DNA from: Candidatus Agathobaculum merdipullorum
GTDB lineage: Bacteria > Bacillota > Clostridia > Oscillospirales > Butyricicoccaceae
NCBI GenBank assembly: GCA_019115185.1
Contig: DXDZ01000041.1
Span: 1 to 51,495 of the forward strand
Direction of reading: 5' to 3'
Length of the DNA stretch: 51,495 nucleotides
Of this stretch, positions 25,888 to 34,016 are shown one piece after another; position 1 is the stretch's first letter, and the number at the start of each line of letters is the position of its first letter. Below the pieces are notes generated by a model. It did not search any database. It was not told the DNA's origin and saw only the letters and a list, made by a program, of their open reading frames with translations. Made by a program: the position numbers and the translations under genes.

Positions 25888-26316
25888 ATGATCGGATTAC
25901 TGGTAACTGGACATGCGAATTTCGGTTCCGGACTGACAAGCTCGCTCAATTTGATTGCCGGCGAGCAGGAAAATTATAAGTATGTGGATTTTCTGCCGGA
26001 GTATAGCTTGGAGGATCTGTCGCGGGAACTGACCAAGGCGATGGACGAGCTGAAGGAGTGCGAAGGCATTTTGGTATTCTCCGATCTGCCGGGTGGCACT
26101 CCGTTCAAGACGGCGGTTGAAGTTGGTTTTCCGCGCGGCAATGTAAATGTTATTGCGGGCACGAATCTGCCGATGATGGTGGAGATTGCGATGTCTCGTA
26201 AGTTCATTGATGATCTGGAGACGCTCACGCAGACTGCACTGGAAACCGGCAAAGAGCAGGTTGTTAAATACGAATTTAAGAAGGTTGAGCAGCAGGAGTC
26301 GGACGACGGTATCTAA
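25888..26316 (+). CDS. agaF: PTS mannose-family IIA component
   Basis: 142 residues. His9 in VTGHANFG is the expected phosphorylation site receiving phosphate from HPr. FSDLPGGTPF is the second family motif. A free-standing IIA, as in GalNAc-type systems, with GATAGGAG at its ribosome site. It completes the transporter with the IIB, IIC and IID genes upstream. Confidence 0.92.
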   Translation: MIGLLVTGHANFGSGLTSSLNLIAGEQENYKYVDFLPEYSLEDLSRELTKAMDELKECEGILVFSDLPGGTPFKTAVEVGFPRGNVNVIAGTNLPMMVEIAMSRKFIDDLETLTQTALETGKEQVVKYEFKKVEQQESDDGI

Positions 26317-26436
26317 TTGGATACGGTTGGTCAAGACGCTTGCTTTCCCCTTGCACACATAAAAAACATTTTTGGGTCATGACCTGCCGTGCGCATAAGG
26401 GATACGCAGGGCGGGCCCGAAAGGAGAAAAAAGAAA

Positions 26437-27618
26437 ATGAACAAGATTTTTGATGTCACTGCGGATAAGATGCAGGAGACGATGTCCACTTTTACTCTCA
26501 ATGAAATTTATCAGCAGCCGGCAACTTGGAAGAAAACCTGTGCGCAGATCAAGGCGCACAAGGATGAACTCAAGTCGTTTATCGATCAGGTCATCACCTG
26601 CGAGGATTTTGATGTGATCCTGACCGGTGCCGGCACCAGCGAATTTGTTGGTAATGCACTGTTCCCGGCGCTGACCAGCAAGCTGAACTATAAGGTCAAG
26701 TCCTATGGCACGACCGATATCGTTGCTACGCCGGAGGCATATCTGTCCCGCACCAAGCCCACGCTGCTCATCAGCTTCGGCCGTTCCGGTAACTCTCCTG
26801 AGTCCGTCGGCGCGATTGATGCTGCCGAGGCAGTTTGTGACAACATCCATCACCTGTTCGTCACCTGCAATAAGGATGGCGCACTGTCCAAGCGTGCGGC
26901 TACCACCGATAACTGCTACGCAATCAATCTGACCGAGGAGACCCACGACCAGAGCTTTGCGATGACTTCGAGCTTCTCCAACATGTATCTGGCAACGCTG
27001 CTGTGCTTCCACCTGGATGATCTGGATGAGACCATTGCCAAGGTGGAGAAGATCATGGAAGCTGGCCAGAAGTTCCTGGATAGCAAGTACGGTATTGCGC
27101 AGAAGATCGTAGACGAGTACGACTTCAACCGCATCGTATATCTTGGCAGCAACTGCCTGAAGGGCTTTGCACAGGAGTCTGCTCTGAAGATGCTGGAGCT
27201 GACTGCGGGCCGCGTGGTTACCATGTATGACACGCCCCTCGGCTTCCGTCATGGCCCTAAGTCCATCATTGACGACAACACGATCACGGTGGTTTACCTG
27301 AGCGATAACGCTTATACCCGTCAGTACGAGATTGATCTGGTCAAGGAAATGAGCGGCCAGCGCAAGGGCAACAAGATTGTGGCTGTTATGAGCAAGCCGG
27401 ATGATGCGGTTGCAGCACTGGTGGATTACACTGTGGTTTGTGATCTGGCGGATGCGTATGACAATGCGCTGCTTGGCTTGGATTATATCCTGTTTGCGCA
27501 GACACTGGCTGTGCTCAAGTCTCTGTCGATGGGCATTACTCCGGATAACCCGTGCCCGACCGGCGAGGTAAACCGCGTTGTTAAGGGTGTTACGCTGTAT
27601 CCGTATACCAGAGCGTAA
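26437..27618 (+). CDS. agaS: Galactosamine-6-phosphate deaminase/isomerase (AgaS, SIS domain)
   Basis: 393 residues with two SIS domains. The first has TGAGTSEFVG and SFGRSGNSPESVG; the second has LGSNCLKGFAQESALKMLEL and the FRHGPKS motif. AgaS-type enzymes convert galactosamine-6-phosphate to tagatose-6-phosphate and ammonia, linking the PTS and deacetylase to the tagatose aldolase here. The start at 26437 follows AAAGGAG; an upstream ATG at 26389 lies before that site. About 120 bases with no gene separate it from IIA. Confidence 0.92.
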   Translation: MNKIFDVTADKMQETMSTFTLNEIYQQPATWKKTCAQIKAHKDELKSFIDQVITCEDFDVILTGAGTSEFVGNALFPALTSKLNYKVKSYGTTDIVATPEAYLSRTKPTLLISFGRSGNSPESVGAIDAAEAVCDNIHHLFVTCNKDGALSKRAATTDNCYAINLTEETHDQSFAMTSSFSNMYLATLLCFHLDDLDETIAKVEKIMEAGQKFLDSKYGIAQKIVDEYDFNRIVYLGSNCLKGFAQESALKMLELTAGRVVTMYDTPLGFRHGPKSIIDDNTITVVYLSDNAYTRQYEIDLVKEMSGQRKGNKIVAVMSKPDDAVAALVDYTVVCDLADAYDNALLGLDYILFAQTLAVLKSLSMGITPDNPCPTGEVNRVVKGVTLYPYTRA

Positions 27619-27722
27619 AAGCAGTCTGTAATAATAAAACGTATGGTTACAGCATCTGACAGCACCGAAATCGTGCCGAGATGAGGTATATCATGCTTTC
27701 GCCCGTGCGGCAAGGGCAAAGA

Positions 27723-27750
27723 AAACGGGGCGGCCGCAGCCGCCCCGTTT
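27723..27750 (+). terminator. Hairpin between agaS and yajC
   Basis: AAACGGGGCGGC pairs with GCCGCCCCGTTT around CGCA. The T run after it is short (TTTGCATTTG), so termination may be partial. Confidence 0.6.
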
Positions 27751-27808
27751 GCATTTGTCCGCCGTGTGATACGGGGATGATACCAAATGCGAGGAGTTTA
27801 AAGACAAT

Positions 27809-28084
27809 ATGAATTGGGAAGTAATCCTGTGGACCTGTGTAACCATTGCCGTGCTGCTGATTGTAGTGGCGCTGGTCGTTTCCGTTATGTCGGCGCGCAA
27901 CATGCGCAAAAGCCGGGAGCGGATGGCACAACTGCAAGCGGATATCAAGGTTGGCGCGTCCATCATGTTTGCGGGCGGCATTTACGGCAAGATTGTAAAG
28001 ATCAAGGATGACCTGATTGATGTGGAAGTCAGCAAGGGCGTCGTCATCCAGATTTCCCGTTACAGCATTCAGACAGCGGAGTAA
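27809..28084 (+). CDS. yajC: Preprotein translocase subunit YajC
   Basis: 91 residues: one N-terminal transmembrane helix (5-28), a basic stretch, then the YajC domain with VGASIMFAGGIYGKIVKI. It is an accessory of the Sec machinery. Unusually it sits inside the GalNAc locus rather than beside secD or tgt. A hairpin before it suggests it is not simply part of the agaS transcript. Confidence 0.85.
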   Translation: MNWEVILWTCVTIAVLLIVVALVVSVMSARNMRKSRERMAQLQADIKVGASIMFAGGIYGKIVKIKDDLIDVEVSKGVVIQISRYSIQTAE

Positions 28085-28104
28085 AGCAAGGTGTGACGAG
28101 GCGG

Positions 28105-29280
28105 TCAGTTGTTTTCGCTGGCCGCAACTTCCTTTGCGTATTCACTGGGAGAAAGATCAAAGTATTTTTTGAACAGCCGTGAAAAATAATGTATCGAGCT
28201 GAAACCAAGCATGTCCGCAATTTCGCTGATGGTATGCTGGTTTTCTCGGATCAGTTCCTTGCTTTTTTGTAACTTGATGTTGAGCAAGTAGCTTTTCGGG
28301 GAGTTGTGCAGATACATTTTGAACAGGGCCTGTAAAGAGGTGCGGGACATAAAGAATTTGTGACAAATCTGTTCAATGGTGATCGGTTCCGTCACCTTTT
28401 CTTCCATGTATGCCAGAATTTGCTGCAGCAGGTCACTCTGGGAGTTCTGATTGAGACTGAGAAAAGTGTGTTCTTCTTCAAGTTCGTTGCAGAGCAGGCA
28501 CAGACGGGTAATGATTTCCTGCAAATGACAAAGCATCAGCGTTTGCGCCTGTGGCGAGTGCATGGTGCACTCTTCGATGATTTTGTAGAGTGCATCGCGT
28601 ACACCATTGGTGCAATGAAATACATGTCCAAGCAGAAGCTGCGGCTCGGAAAGCTCCATATCAAAGGATATGGATAAGTAGTTGCAGGCGCTGTCTTTGG
28701 TCAGCCGCTTGGCGTGCTCGCTGTCTGGTGCGCATAGGATGAGGTCACCCGCAGACAGTGTACAGACCGAATCAGCAAAGGCAATAGTCAGCGTGCCGTT
28801 ATGTACGTAAAGCAGCTCGAAATACTCGTGTCCCGCACGGTTGAAACAATAGGCGAGTTCTTCGGTGAAGTAATAGTAGTCTAGAATTTCCAGAACATTG
28901 AAATGGACCGGCTTGAGCTGGAAGGTATACGGCTCTGATAAGGTGAGCTTGGTATACCGGTTTTCCGGTGCGAGAAGATAATAGGTCGCTTCATCGGAAA
29001 CCGGTAAAATATTAAAGCAAACGCCGGGATGAATTTTCAGATAATGGTGAATGGGAAAGGTTTTCAGATCAACAGGATCGGGCTGGGAGGTGACCACAAT
29101 GGATGCTAGCCCGCTGATCAATTCGATATATACTTCGCAAGGAAAGCAGAAAAGCTGTTCCATTGTTTTGGTATGCGTTAAAAACTGCATACAGGCAAGA
29201 TGGTGTTCCTCCAAGTCGATCGGTTCATAATAGACCGATCCGAATTCGAGAAAACTGTCATAAAAGGTTTGATTATTCAT
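28105..29280 (-). CDS. AraC-family transcriptional regulator
   Basis: 391 residues. The C-terminal 100 residues hold two HTH motifs of the AraC type (ITIEQICHKFFMSRTSLQALFK and the ISEIADMLGFSSIHYFSRLFKKYF region). Residues about 150-210 form a cupin-like sensor (FELLYVHNGTLTIAF, SAGDLILCAPDSEH). The first 130 residues look like a second, less clear sensor half. It is divergent from the deacetylase gene and surrounded by GalNAc genes, so it probably activates them on sensing GalNAc or a phosphorylated derivative. Confidence 0.87.
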   Translation of the reverse strand: MNNQTFYDSFLEFGSVYYEPIDLEEHHLACMQFLTHTKTMEQLFCFPCEVYIELISGLASIVVTSQPDPVDLKTFPIHHYLKIHPGVCFNILPVSDEATYYLLAPENRYTKLTLSEPYTFQLKPVHFNVLEILDYYYFTEELAYCFNRAGHEYFELLYVHNGTLTIAFADSVCTLSAGDLILCAPDSEHAKRLTKDSACNYLSISFDMELSEPQLLLGHVFHCTNGVRDALYKIIEECTMHSPQAQTLMLCHLQEIITRLCLLCNELEEEHTFLSLNQNSQSDLLQQILAYMEEKVTEPITIEQICHKFFMSRTSLQALFKMYLHNSPKSYLLNIKLQKSKELIRENQHTISEIADMLGFSSIHYFSRLFKKYFDLSPSEYAKEVAASENN

Positions 29281-29340
29281 GGCGAATCCCCTATTGTCTG
29301 TTGCTTTGCATATCTTTCAGTAAATACAAATCTAACTTCT

Positions 29341-29369
29341 ATTTTATTATATTTTAAGGGTAATTGCAA
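29341..29369 (-). promoter_or_regulatory. Promoter of the AraC-family gene
   Basis: Read leftward: TTGCAA (29369-29364), 17 bases, TAAAAT (29346-29341), about 60 bases before the regulator start. The divergent nagA promoter must overlap this 183-base gap but is not clear. Confidence 0.5.
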
Positions 29370-29463
29370 GCACACCTGTATAGTAACAATAGAAAACGTC
29401 CCTGAAAGATATAGCGGCGTGCGAAAAACACAGGGGTATGATGGGATAGCAGGAGGAGAAAAA

Positions 29464-30609
29464 ATGATTATTCAAAGTAAAAAGGTTTGGTTTGCCGATC
29501 AGTTTGTCGCGGCGCAGGTTGAAATGGAAGATGGCAAGATCGTCGGCGTTTACCCATACGGAACCAAATCGGTCGATAAGGATTACGACAGCGAGCGTAT
29601 CCTGCCGGGCTTTATCGATGTGCATTGCCATGGCGCATATGGTTTTGATACCAATGATGCGGAAGAGGAAGGCCTGCGCTATTGGACGCGCAACATCGTG
29701 CAGGAAGGCGTGACCGCATTCTTACCGACCACGATCACCCAGAGCGAGCAGGTGCTGACCGCAGCGCTGAAGAATGTTGCCAAGGTGGTTGCTGACGGCT
29801 ATGAGGGCGCAGAGATTTTAGGCGCACATTTTGAAGGTCCGTATCTGGATATGGTTTACAAGGGTGCGCAGCCGGAGCAGTATATCGTCAAGCCCACGGT
29901 GGAGCAATTCAAGAAGTATCAGGAAGCGGCAAACGGTCTGATTAAGTATATCACCATGGCGACAGAGACTGATGAGGATTTTGCGCTGACCCGTTATTGC
30001 AGCGAACATGGTGTGGTCGTCAGCATTGGACATTCTGCTGCAACTTATGAGCAGGCAGTCATGGCGGTTGCCAACGGCGCCCGCACGATGACCCATGTTT
30101 ACAACGGCATGACGCCGTTTAACCACCGTGCCAACGGTCTGGTCGGCGCGGCTTACCGTATTCGCAGCATGTATGGCGAGGTCATCTGCGACGGCAACCA
30201 TTCGACGCTGGCTGCCCTCAATCAGTTCTTCCATGAGAAGGGTGCGGACCATGCGGTGTTGGTCACCGATGCGCTGATGGCAAAGGGCAAGCCGATCGGC
30301 TCGAAGTTCCTGTTTGGTGGCAATGAGATCGAGATTTATCCGGACGGCAGCGCACATCTGACTTCGACCGGCGGTTTGGCAGGCTCGACGCTGTGCGTCA
30401 ACAAGGGCCTGCGCATCCTGATCGAAGAGGCACAGGTGCCGGTCAGCGCGGCAATCAATGCTTGCACCAAGAATCCGGCAGCTTGCCTTGGCATCGAGGA
30501 TCGCAAGGGCGCAATCAAGGTCGGCTTGGATGCAGATCTGGTTGTGCTTGACCGCGACTACAACGTGCTCCAGACTTATTGCAAGGGAAAAGGAATGTTA
30601 GATGAGTAA
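29464..30609 (+). CDS. nagA: N-acetylgalactosamine-6-phosphate deacetylase (NagA/AgaA family)
   Basis: 381 residues, amidohydrolase fold. Ligands and motifs: HCH (His54, His56) in FIDVHCHGAYGFD, the metal Glu in HFEGPYLD, SIGHSAATYEQA, THVYNGMTPFNHR and the catalytic Asp in VTDALMAKG. It removes acetate from GalNAc-6-phosphate (or GlcNAc-6-phosphate), and the AgaS and tagatose aldolase genes around it favour GalNAc. The start at 29464 follows GCAGGAGGAG; the longer frame back to 29200 overlaps the divergent regulator and is rejected. Confidence 0.92.
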   Translation: MIIQSKKVWFADQFVAAQVEMEDGKIVGVYPYGTKSVDKDYDSERILPGFIDVHCHGAYGFDTNDAEEEGLRYWTRNIVQEGVTAFLPTTITQSEQVLTAALKNVAKVVADGYEGAEILGAHFEGPYLDMVYKGAQPEQYIVKPTVEQFKKYQEAANGLIKYITMATETDEDFALTRYCSEHGVVVSIGHSAATYEQAVMAVANGARTMTHVYNGMTPFNHRANGLVGAAYRIRSMYGEVICDGNHSTLAALNQFFHEKGADHAVLVTDALMAKGKPIGSKFLFGGNEIEIYPDGSAHLTSTGGLAGSTLCVNKGLRILIEEAQVPVSAAINACTKNPAACLGIEDRKGAIKVGLDADLVVLDRDYNVLQTYCKGKGMLDE

Positions 30610-31135
30610 GAAACAGCAAATCCCCAATACCCAGCTTTCCGGCCGAAATATATATTCGGATAAGAAAAAACGTGTCATTTATTATGATAGTCTGACCAAG
30701 CAGGGCTATCTGATCGAGAAGAAGAACGAGGGAAGAATCCTGTTCTTCCAAAATCGTTTGGTTATTATCTTGTTCATAGCGATTTTGTGTGCGGGCACTT
30801 TCCTCAACTGGATGCAGGCGACGCTCGCCGGTGTAGCACTGTTTGCAGTGGTGGAAATCTATTACCGCGCGGTGTTCTTCAAAAAGCTGGAAGTTGTCAC
30901 AGATGTGGACTTCGGGCGCAGGCTGACATCGCTCCAGTCTATCATTGCCAGAAAAAGTCGTGAAAAAGTGCTGGCGCTGATCGTGCTGTGGGCTGTTTTC
31001 GCGGTGCTTGTGCTGGTCAACGCCTATATGGAGCAGTATTCTATCGGTCTGATGGTCTTTAGTGTGGGTTTGGCCATCGTGGGTGCGTATTTCTGTGTGC
31101 TGCATATCATTGCGCTCACCCGGATGAAGGGATAA
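30602..31135 (+). CDS. Predicted 4-TM membrane protein of unknown function
   Basis: 177 residues. A polar, basic N-terminus (about 1-48) is followed by two hydrophobic helices (about 52-68 and 70-86), a cytoplasmic-looking loop and two more helices (about 123-140 and 147-167), ending in TRMKG. No family is recognised. Its ATG overlaps the end of nagA by eight bases, so the two are translated together, which ties it to amino-sugar use by context only. A terminator follows. Confidence 0.78.
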   Translation: MSKKQQIPNTQLSGRNIYSDKKKRVIYYDSLTKQGYLIEKKNEGRILFFQNRLVIILFIAILCAGTFLNWMQATLAGVALFAVVEIYYRAVFFKKLEVVTDVDFGRRLTSLQSIIARKSREKVLALIVLWAVFAVLVLVNAYMEQYSIGLMVFSVGLAIVGAYFCVLHIIALTRMKG

Positions 31136-31137
31136 AG

Positions 31138-31168
31138 AAAAAACCCATCGCGTATGCGATGGGTTTTT
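31138..31168. terminator. Terminator between the nagA operon and the aldolase gene
   Basis: AAAACCCATCGC-GTAT-GCGATGGGTTTTT. The A-rich 5' side lets it work on both strands for these convergent genes. Confidence 0.88.
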
Positions 31169-31184
31169 ATCCGAAAATCTGAGA

Positions 31185-32036
31185 TCAGGCCTTGCCGGCG
31201 GAACCGCAGATTGCGATTTTGCCCTTGACCGTCTCAACAACGTTTGCAATGCCGACCTTGCAGTATTTCTTCGGATCGAACACATTTGGGTCCTTCTGGA
31301 GATACTCTTTCACGCCGTCGCTGAACGCGATACGCAGTTCGGTGGCAAAATTGACCTTGCAGATGCCGCGGGTGATGGACTCGCGCACTGCGTCATCCGG
31401 CACGCCGGAAGCGCCGTGCAGTACCAGCGGGATGGAAACTACCTCGCGGATTGCGCTCAGGCGCTCAAAATCCAGCTTGGGTGTGCCCTTGTAAAGGCCG
31501 TGCGCCGTGCCGATTGCAACGGCAAGCGAATTGACGCCCGTGCGCTCGACAAATTCTTTGGCTTCCTGCGGGTCGGTGAACGGATTGCCGTCGCCGCCCT
31601 CGAGGTCGTCTTCCTTACCGCCGACCTTGCCCAGTTCCGCTTCCACGCTGATGCGGGACGGGGCGCAAGCCTCAACCACGCGGTGGGTCAGTGCAATGTT
31701 GTCCTCAAAGGCATCGTGCGAGCCGTCGATCATGATGGATGTGTAGCCCGTGCGCAGCGCCTGCATGGCGAGATCAAAGCTGTCGCCGTGGTCGAGGTGC
31801 ATCGCAACCGGCACATCGGTGCGGGCAGCCGCCGTTTTGACCATCGCCAGATAGTAGTCCAGACCGGCATACTTGACGGTGGACGGCGTGGTCTGCATGA
31901 TGACGGGGGAGCGCATCTCTTCCGCTGCACGGATAACGGCCATGACCATTTCCATGTTTTCCACATTGAACGCGCCGACGGCGTAATGGCCCGCCTGTGC
32001 GTCCAGCAGCATTTTTTCTGTTGTTACCAAAGGCAT
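31185..32036 (-). CDS. kbaY: Class II tagatose-1,6-bisphosphate (or fructose-bisphosphate) aldolase
   Basis: 283 residues, zinc class II aldolase. GAFNVENMEM opens the barrel; the catalytic and zinc residues are seen in HLDHGDS (His80, Asp82, His83), GTAHGLY and LHGASGVP. It cleaves tagatose-1,6-bisphosphate to two triose phosphates. The tagatose assignment rests on the divergent KbaZ/GatZ gene and the GalNAc genes nearby; a general FbaA is the alternative. A rightward-facing neighbour starts 206 bases away. Confidence 0.85.
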   Translation of the reverse strand: MPLVTTEKMLLDAQAGHYAVGAFNVENMEMVMAVIRAAEEMRSPVIMQTTPSTVKYAGLDYYLAMVKTAAARTDVPVAMHLDHGDSFDLAMQALRTGYTSIMIDGSHDAFEDNIALTHRVVEACAPSRISVEAELGKVGGKEDDLEGGDGNPFTDPQEAKEFVERTGVNSLAVAIGTAHGLYKGTPKLDFERLSAIREVVSIPLVLHGASGVPDDAVRESITRGICKVNFATELRIAFSDGVKEYLQKDPNVFDPKKYCKVGIANVVETVKGKIAICGSAGKA

Positions 32037-32053
32037 AGGAATACCCCTCTTTC

Positions 32054-32113
32054 TCCTGTTTGCACAGGATGTTTTGATGCCTTTATTGTAACACAGGGGG
32101 GCGTGGATGAAAA
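32054..32113 (-). promoter_or_regulatory. Promoter of the aldolase gene with a TCCTGT-N4-ACAGGA palindrome
   Basis: Read leftward, TTTTCA (32113-32108), 17 bases and TACAAT (32090-32085) form a moderate promoter. Downstream of the -10 lies TCCTGT-TTGC-ACAGGA (32054-32069), whose TGCACAGGA half also occurs twice before the GalNAc PTS operon. Likely an operator shared by the two loci. Confidence 0.5.
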
Positions 32114-32242
32114 GCCTTGCAGCACATAAATACGCAGTGCAGGGTCAATCGTATTCCGAAAATAATTTTTTTACAAGTCCGAAACAGCGATGCGGAGGTT
32201 TGCGCCGCCGTATTGCGTCCCAAATAAAGAGGAGGAATTATC

Positions 32243-33562
32243 ATGAATTATAATCCGCTGAAAAAGTTGGTAGAACTCCAGAAGCAGGGCAAAAGCGTAG
32301 GCATTTATTCGGTATGCAGCGCGAATGGCTATGTTATCGAAGCGGCGCTCAAGCGCGGCCTGTCGGATGGTTCCTGCGTGCTGATCGAGTCCACTGCCAA
32401 CCAGTGTGATCAGAATGGCGGCTATACCGGCATGAAGCCGATGGATTTTAAGCAGTTTGTGCTGGGCCTTGCGGACAAGGTCGGTTTTGATAAGTCCAAG
32501 CTGTTCCTTGGCGGCGACCATCTTGGTCCGCTGACCTTTGCGGGCAAGCCGGAAGCGGAAGCAATGGCGGATGCAGAGGAGCTTATTCGTCACTATGTTG
32601 GCGCGGGCTTTACCAAAATCCACATCGACACCAGCATGAAGGTGGCAGACGACGACCCGAACACCCGCCTGAGCGATGAAACGATCGCCCGTCGCGGTGC
32701 GCGTCTGGCGCGCGTGGCAGAGGACACTTACCACAAGCTGCTCGAGAGCGATCCGAACGCTATCGCGCCGGTTTACATTGTCGGCAGCGAGGTGCCGATT
32801 CCGGGCGGTCAGGTCGGCGCGGATCAGGGCGTGCAGGTCACCCGCGTAGAGGATTTCAAGAATACGGTTGCGACCTTTGAGAACGCATTTCGCAAGGAAG
32901 GTCTGGATGAAGCGTGGAATAATGTTATCGCAGTTGTGGTACAGCCGGGCGTGGAAGAAAAGGACAGCGGCTGCACCGAATATGATCGCGCTAAGGCGGC
33001 TGAGCTGATGGCATCGATCAAGGATTTCCCGAACCTCGTGTTCGAGGGCCACTCGACCGACTATCAGACCAAGATCAAGCTACGCGAGCTGGTCGAGGAC
33101 GGCGTTGGTATTCTGAAGGTCGGCCCGGCGCTGACGTTTGCAATGCGTGAAGGCATGTTTGCGCTGGCATACATCGAGCAGGAGCTGCTTTATGGCACGG
33201 ATATTGAGCCGAGCCACTTCATCGAAGCGCTGGATGAGGCAATGCTCGCGGATGACAAGCACTGGAAGAAGCACTATCAGGGCACTGAGCTGGAGATCCG
33301 CATGAAGCGCAAGTTCTCCTTCTCCGACCGCTGCCGTTACTACATGCCGACACCGGGGGTCGAAGCAGCCAAGGAGCGCCTGATCGGCAACCTGCGCAAG
33401 CTGGGCATCCCGCTCAACCTGCTCAGCCAGTTCATGCCCATCCAGTACACCAAGGTGCGCGAGGGCCTGCTGGAGAATGATCCGGTTGCGTTGGTCGAAG
33501 ATCGCATCATCAACACCATGGACGAATACCTGTATGCAACGCATCAGAAGGAACTGATGTAA
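32243..33562 (+). CDS. kbaZ: D-tagatose-bisphosphate aldolase, class II, non-catalytic subunit
   Basis: 439 residues, KbaZ/GatZ family. This subunit stabilises and activates KbaY/GatY. Typical segments are GIYSVCSANGYVIEAAL, GGDHLGPLTF, IHIDTSMKVADD, FEGHSTDYQT and VGPALTFAMREGMFAL. AGAGGAGG precedes the start. It is divergent from the catalytic subunit gene. Tagatose-6-phosphate kinase, needed between AgaS and this enzyme, is not in the window. Confidence 0.94.
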   Translation: MNYNPLKKLVELQKQGKSVGIYSVCSANGYVIEAALKRGLSDGSCVLIESTANQCDQNGGYTGMKPMDFKQFVLGLADKVGFDKSKLFLGGDHLGPLTFAGKPEAEAMADAEELIRHYVGAGFTKIHIDTSMKVADDDPNTRLSDETIARRGARLARVAEDTYHKLLESDPNAIAPVYIVGSEVPIPGGQVGADQGVQVTRVEDFKNTVATFENAFRKEGLDEAWNNVIAVVVQPGVEEKDSGCTEYDRAKAAELMASIKDFPNLVFEGHSTDYQTKIKLRELVEDGVGILKVGPALTFAMREGMFALAYIEQELLYGTDIEPSHFIEALDEAMLADDKHWKKHYQGTELEIRMKRKFSFSDRCRYYMPTPGVEAAKERLIGNLRKLGIPLNLLSQFMPIQYTKVREGLLENDPVALVEDRIINTMDEYLYATHQKELM

Positions 33563-33577
33563 GACATTAGGGATAAC

Positions 33578-33610
33578 AAAAAGGACGGCGAAAGCCGTCC
33601 TTTTTGTTTT
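33578..33610. terminator. Bidirectional terminator after kbaZ
   Basis: AAAAAGGACGGC-GAAA-GCCGTCCTTTTT followed by GTTTT, between two convergent genes. Confidence 0.9.
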
Positions 33611-33619
33611 ATTCCGCAT

Positions 33620-33955
33620 TTATTCCCAGTTTGCCCATACATCGGGTTGATAGCCGACGGTCGCCTGTTTACCGTTGCGCACGATGGGCGTTTTGAGCAG
33701 CGTGCCGTCTTCGAGCAGTTTTTCTTTCTTGTCTTCGTCGTAGGCAAGATAAGCGAGCGAAGCGTAGCCCTTGCTCTTTTCGTCGAGCACTGCGTCCAGT
33801 CCGCCAACGGCTTTGAGGACGCTGTCCAACTCGCCGCGTGACATGCCCTTTTGGGCCAGATCGATCATCTGAAATTTGATGCCGCGCTCTTTGAACCAGC
33901 GCTGCGCCTTTTTGGTGTCAAAGCATTTGTTTTTGCCGAAAATCTGAATGTTCAT
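33620..33955 (-). CDS. Spx/ArsC-family (glutaredoxin-fold) protein
   Basis: 111 residues. ArsC-type glutaredoxin fold with NKCFDTKKAQRWF (Cys11, then no second Cys in a CxxC), LDAVLDEKSKGY in the middle and LLKTPIVRNGKQATVGYQPD at the end. The pattern is that of YffB/Spx-like proteins. It could be a minor arsenate reductase or a thiol-stress regulator; the lack of CxxC argues against classical Spx. The start at 33955 has AAGGAGAAGG upstream. It stands alone. Confidence 0.85.
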   Translation of the reverse strand: MNIQIFGKNKCFDTKKAQRWFKERGIKFQMIDLAQKGMSRGELDSVLKAVGGLDAVLDEKSKGYASLAYLAYDEDKKEKLLEDGTLLKTPIVRNGKQATVGYQPDVWANWE

Positions 33956-34016
33956 TGCATCCTTCTCCTTTGCCAACAGTATAGCAAAGCGGGCAGCGGG
34001 ACGCAAGAGCAATCCG

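Noticed and set aside
29200-29463. 88-residue N-terminal extension of the deacetylase
   Set aside because: It overlaps the divergent AraC gene and its promoter; the ATG at 29464 has GGAGGAG and matches the family start.
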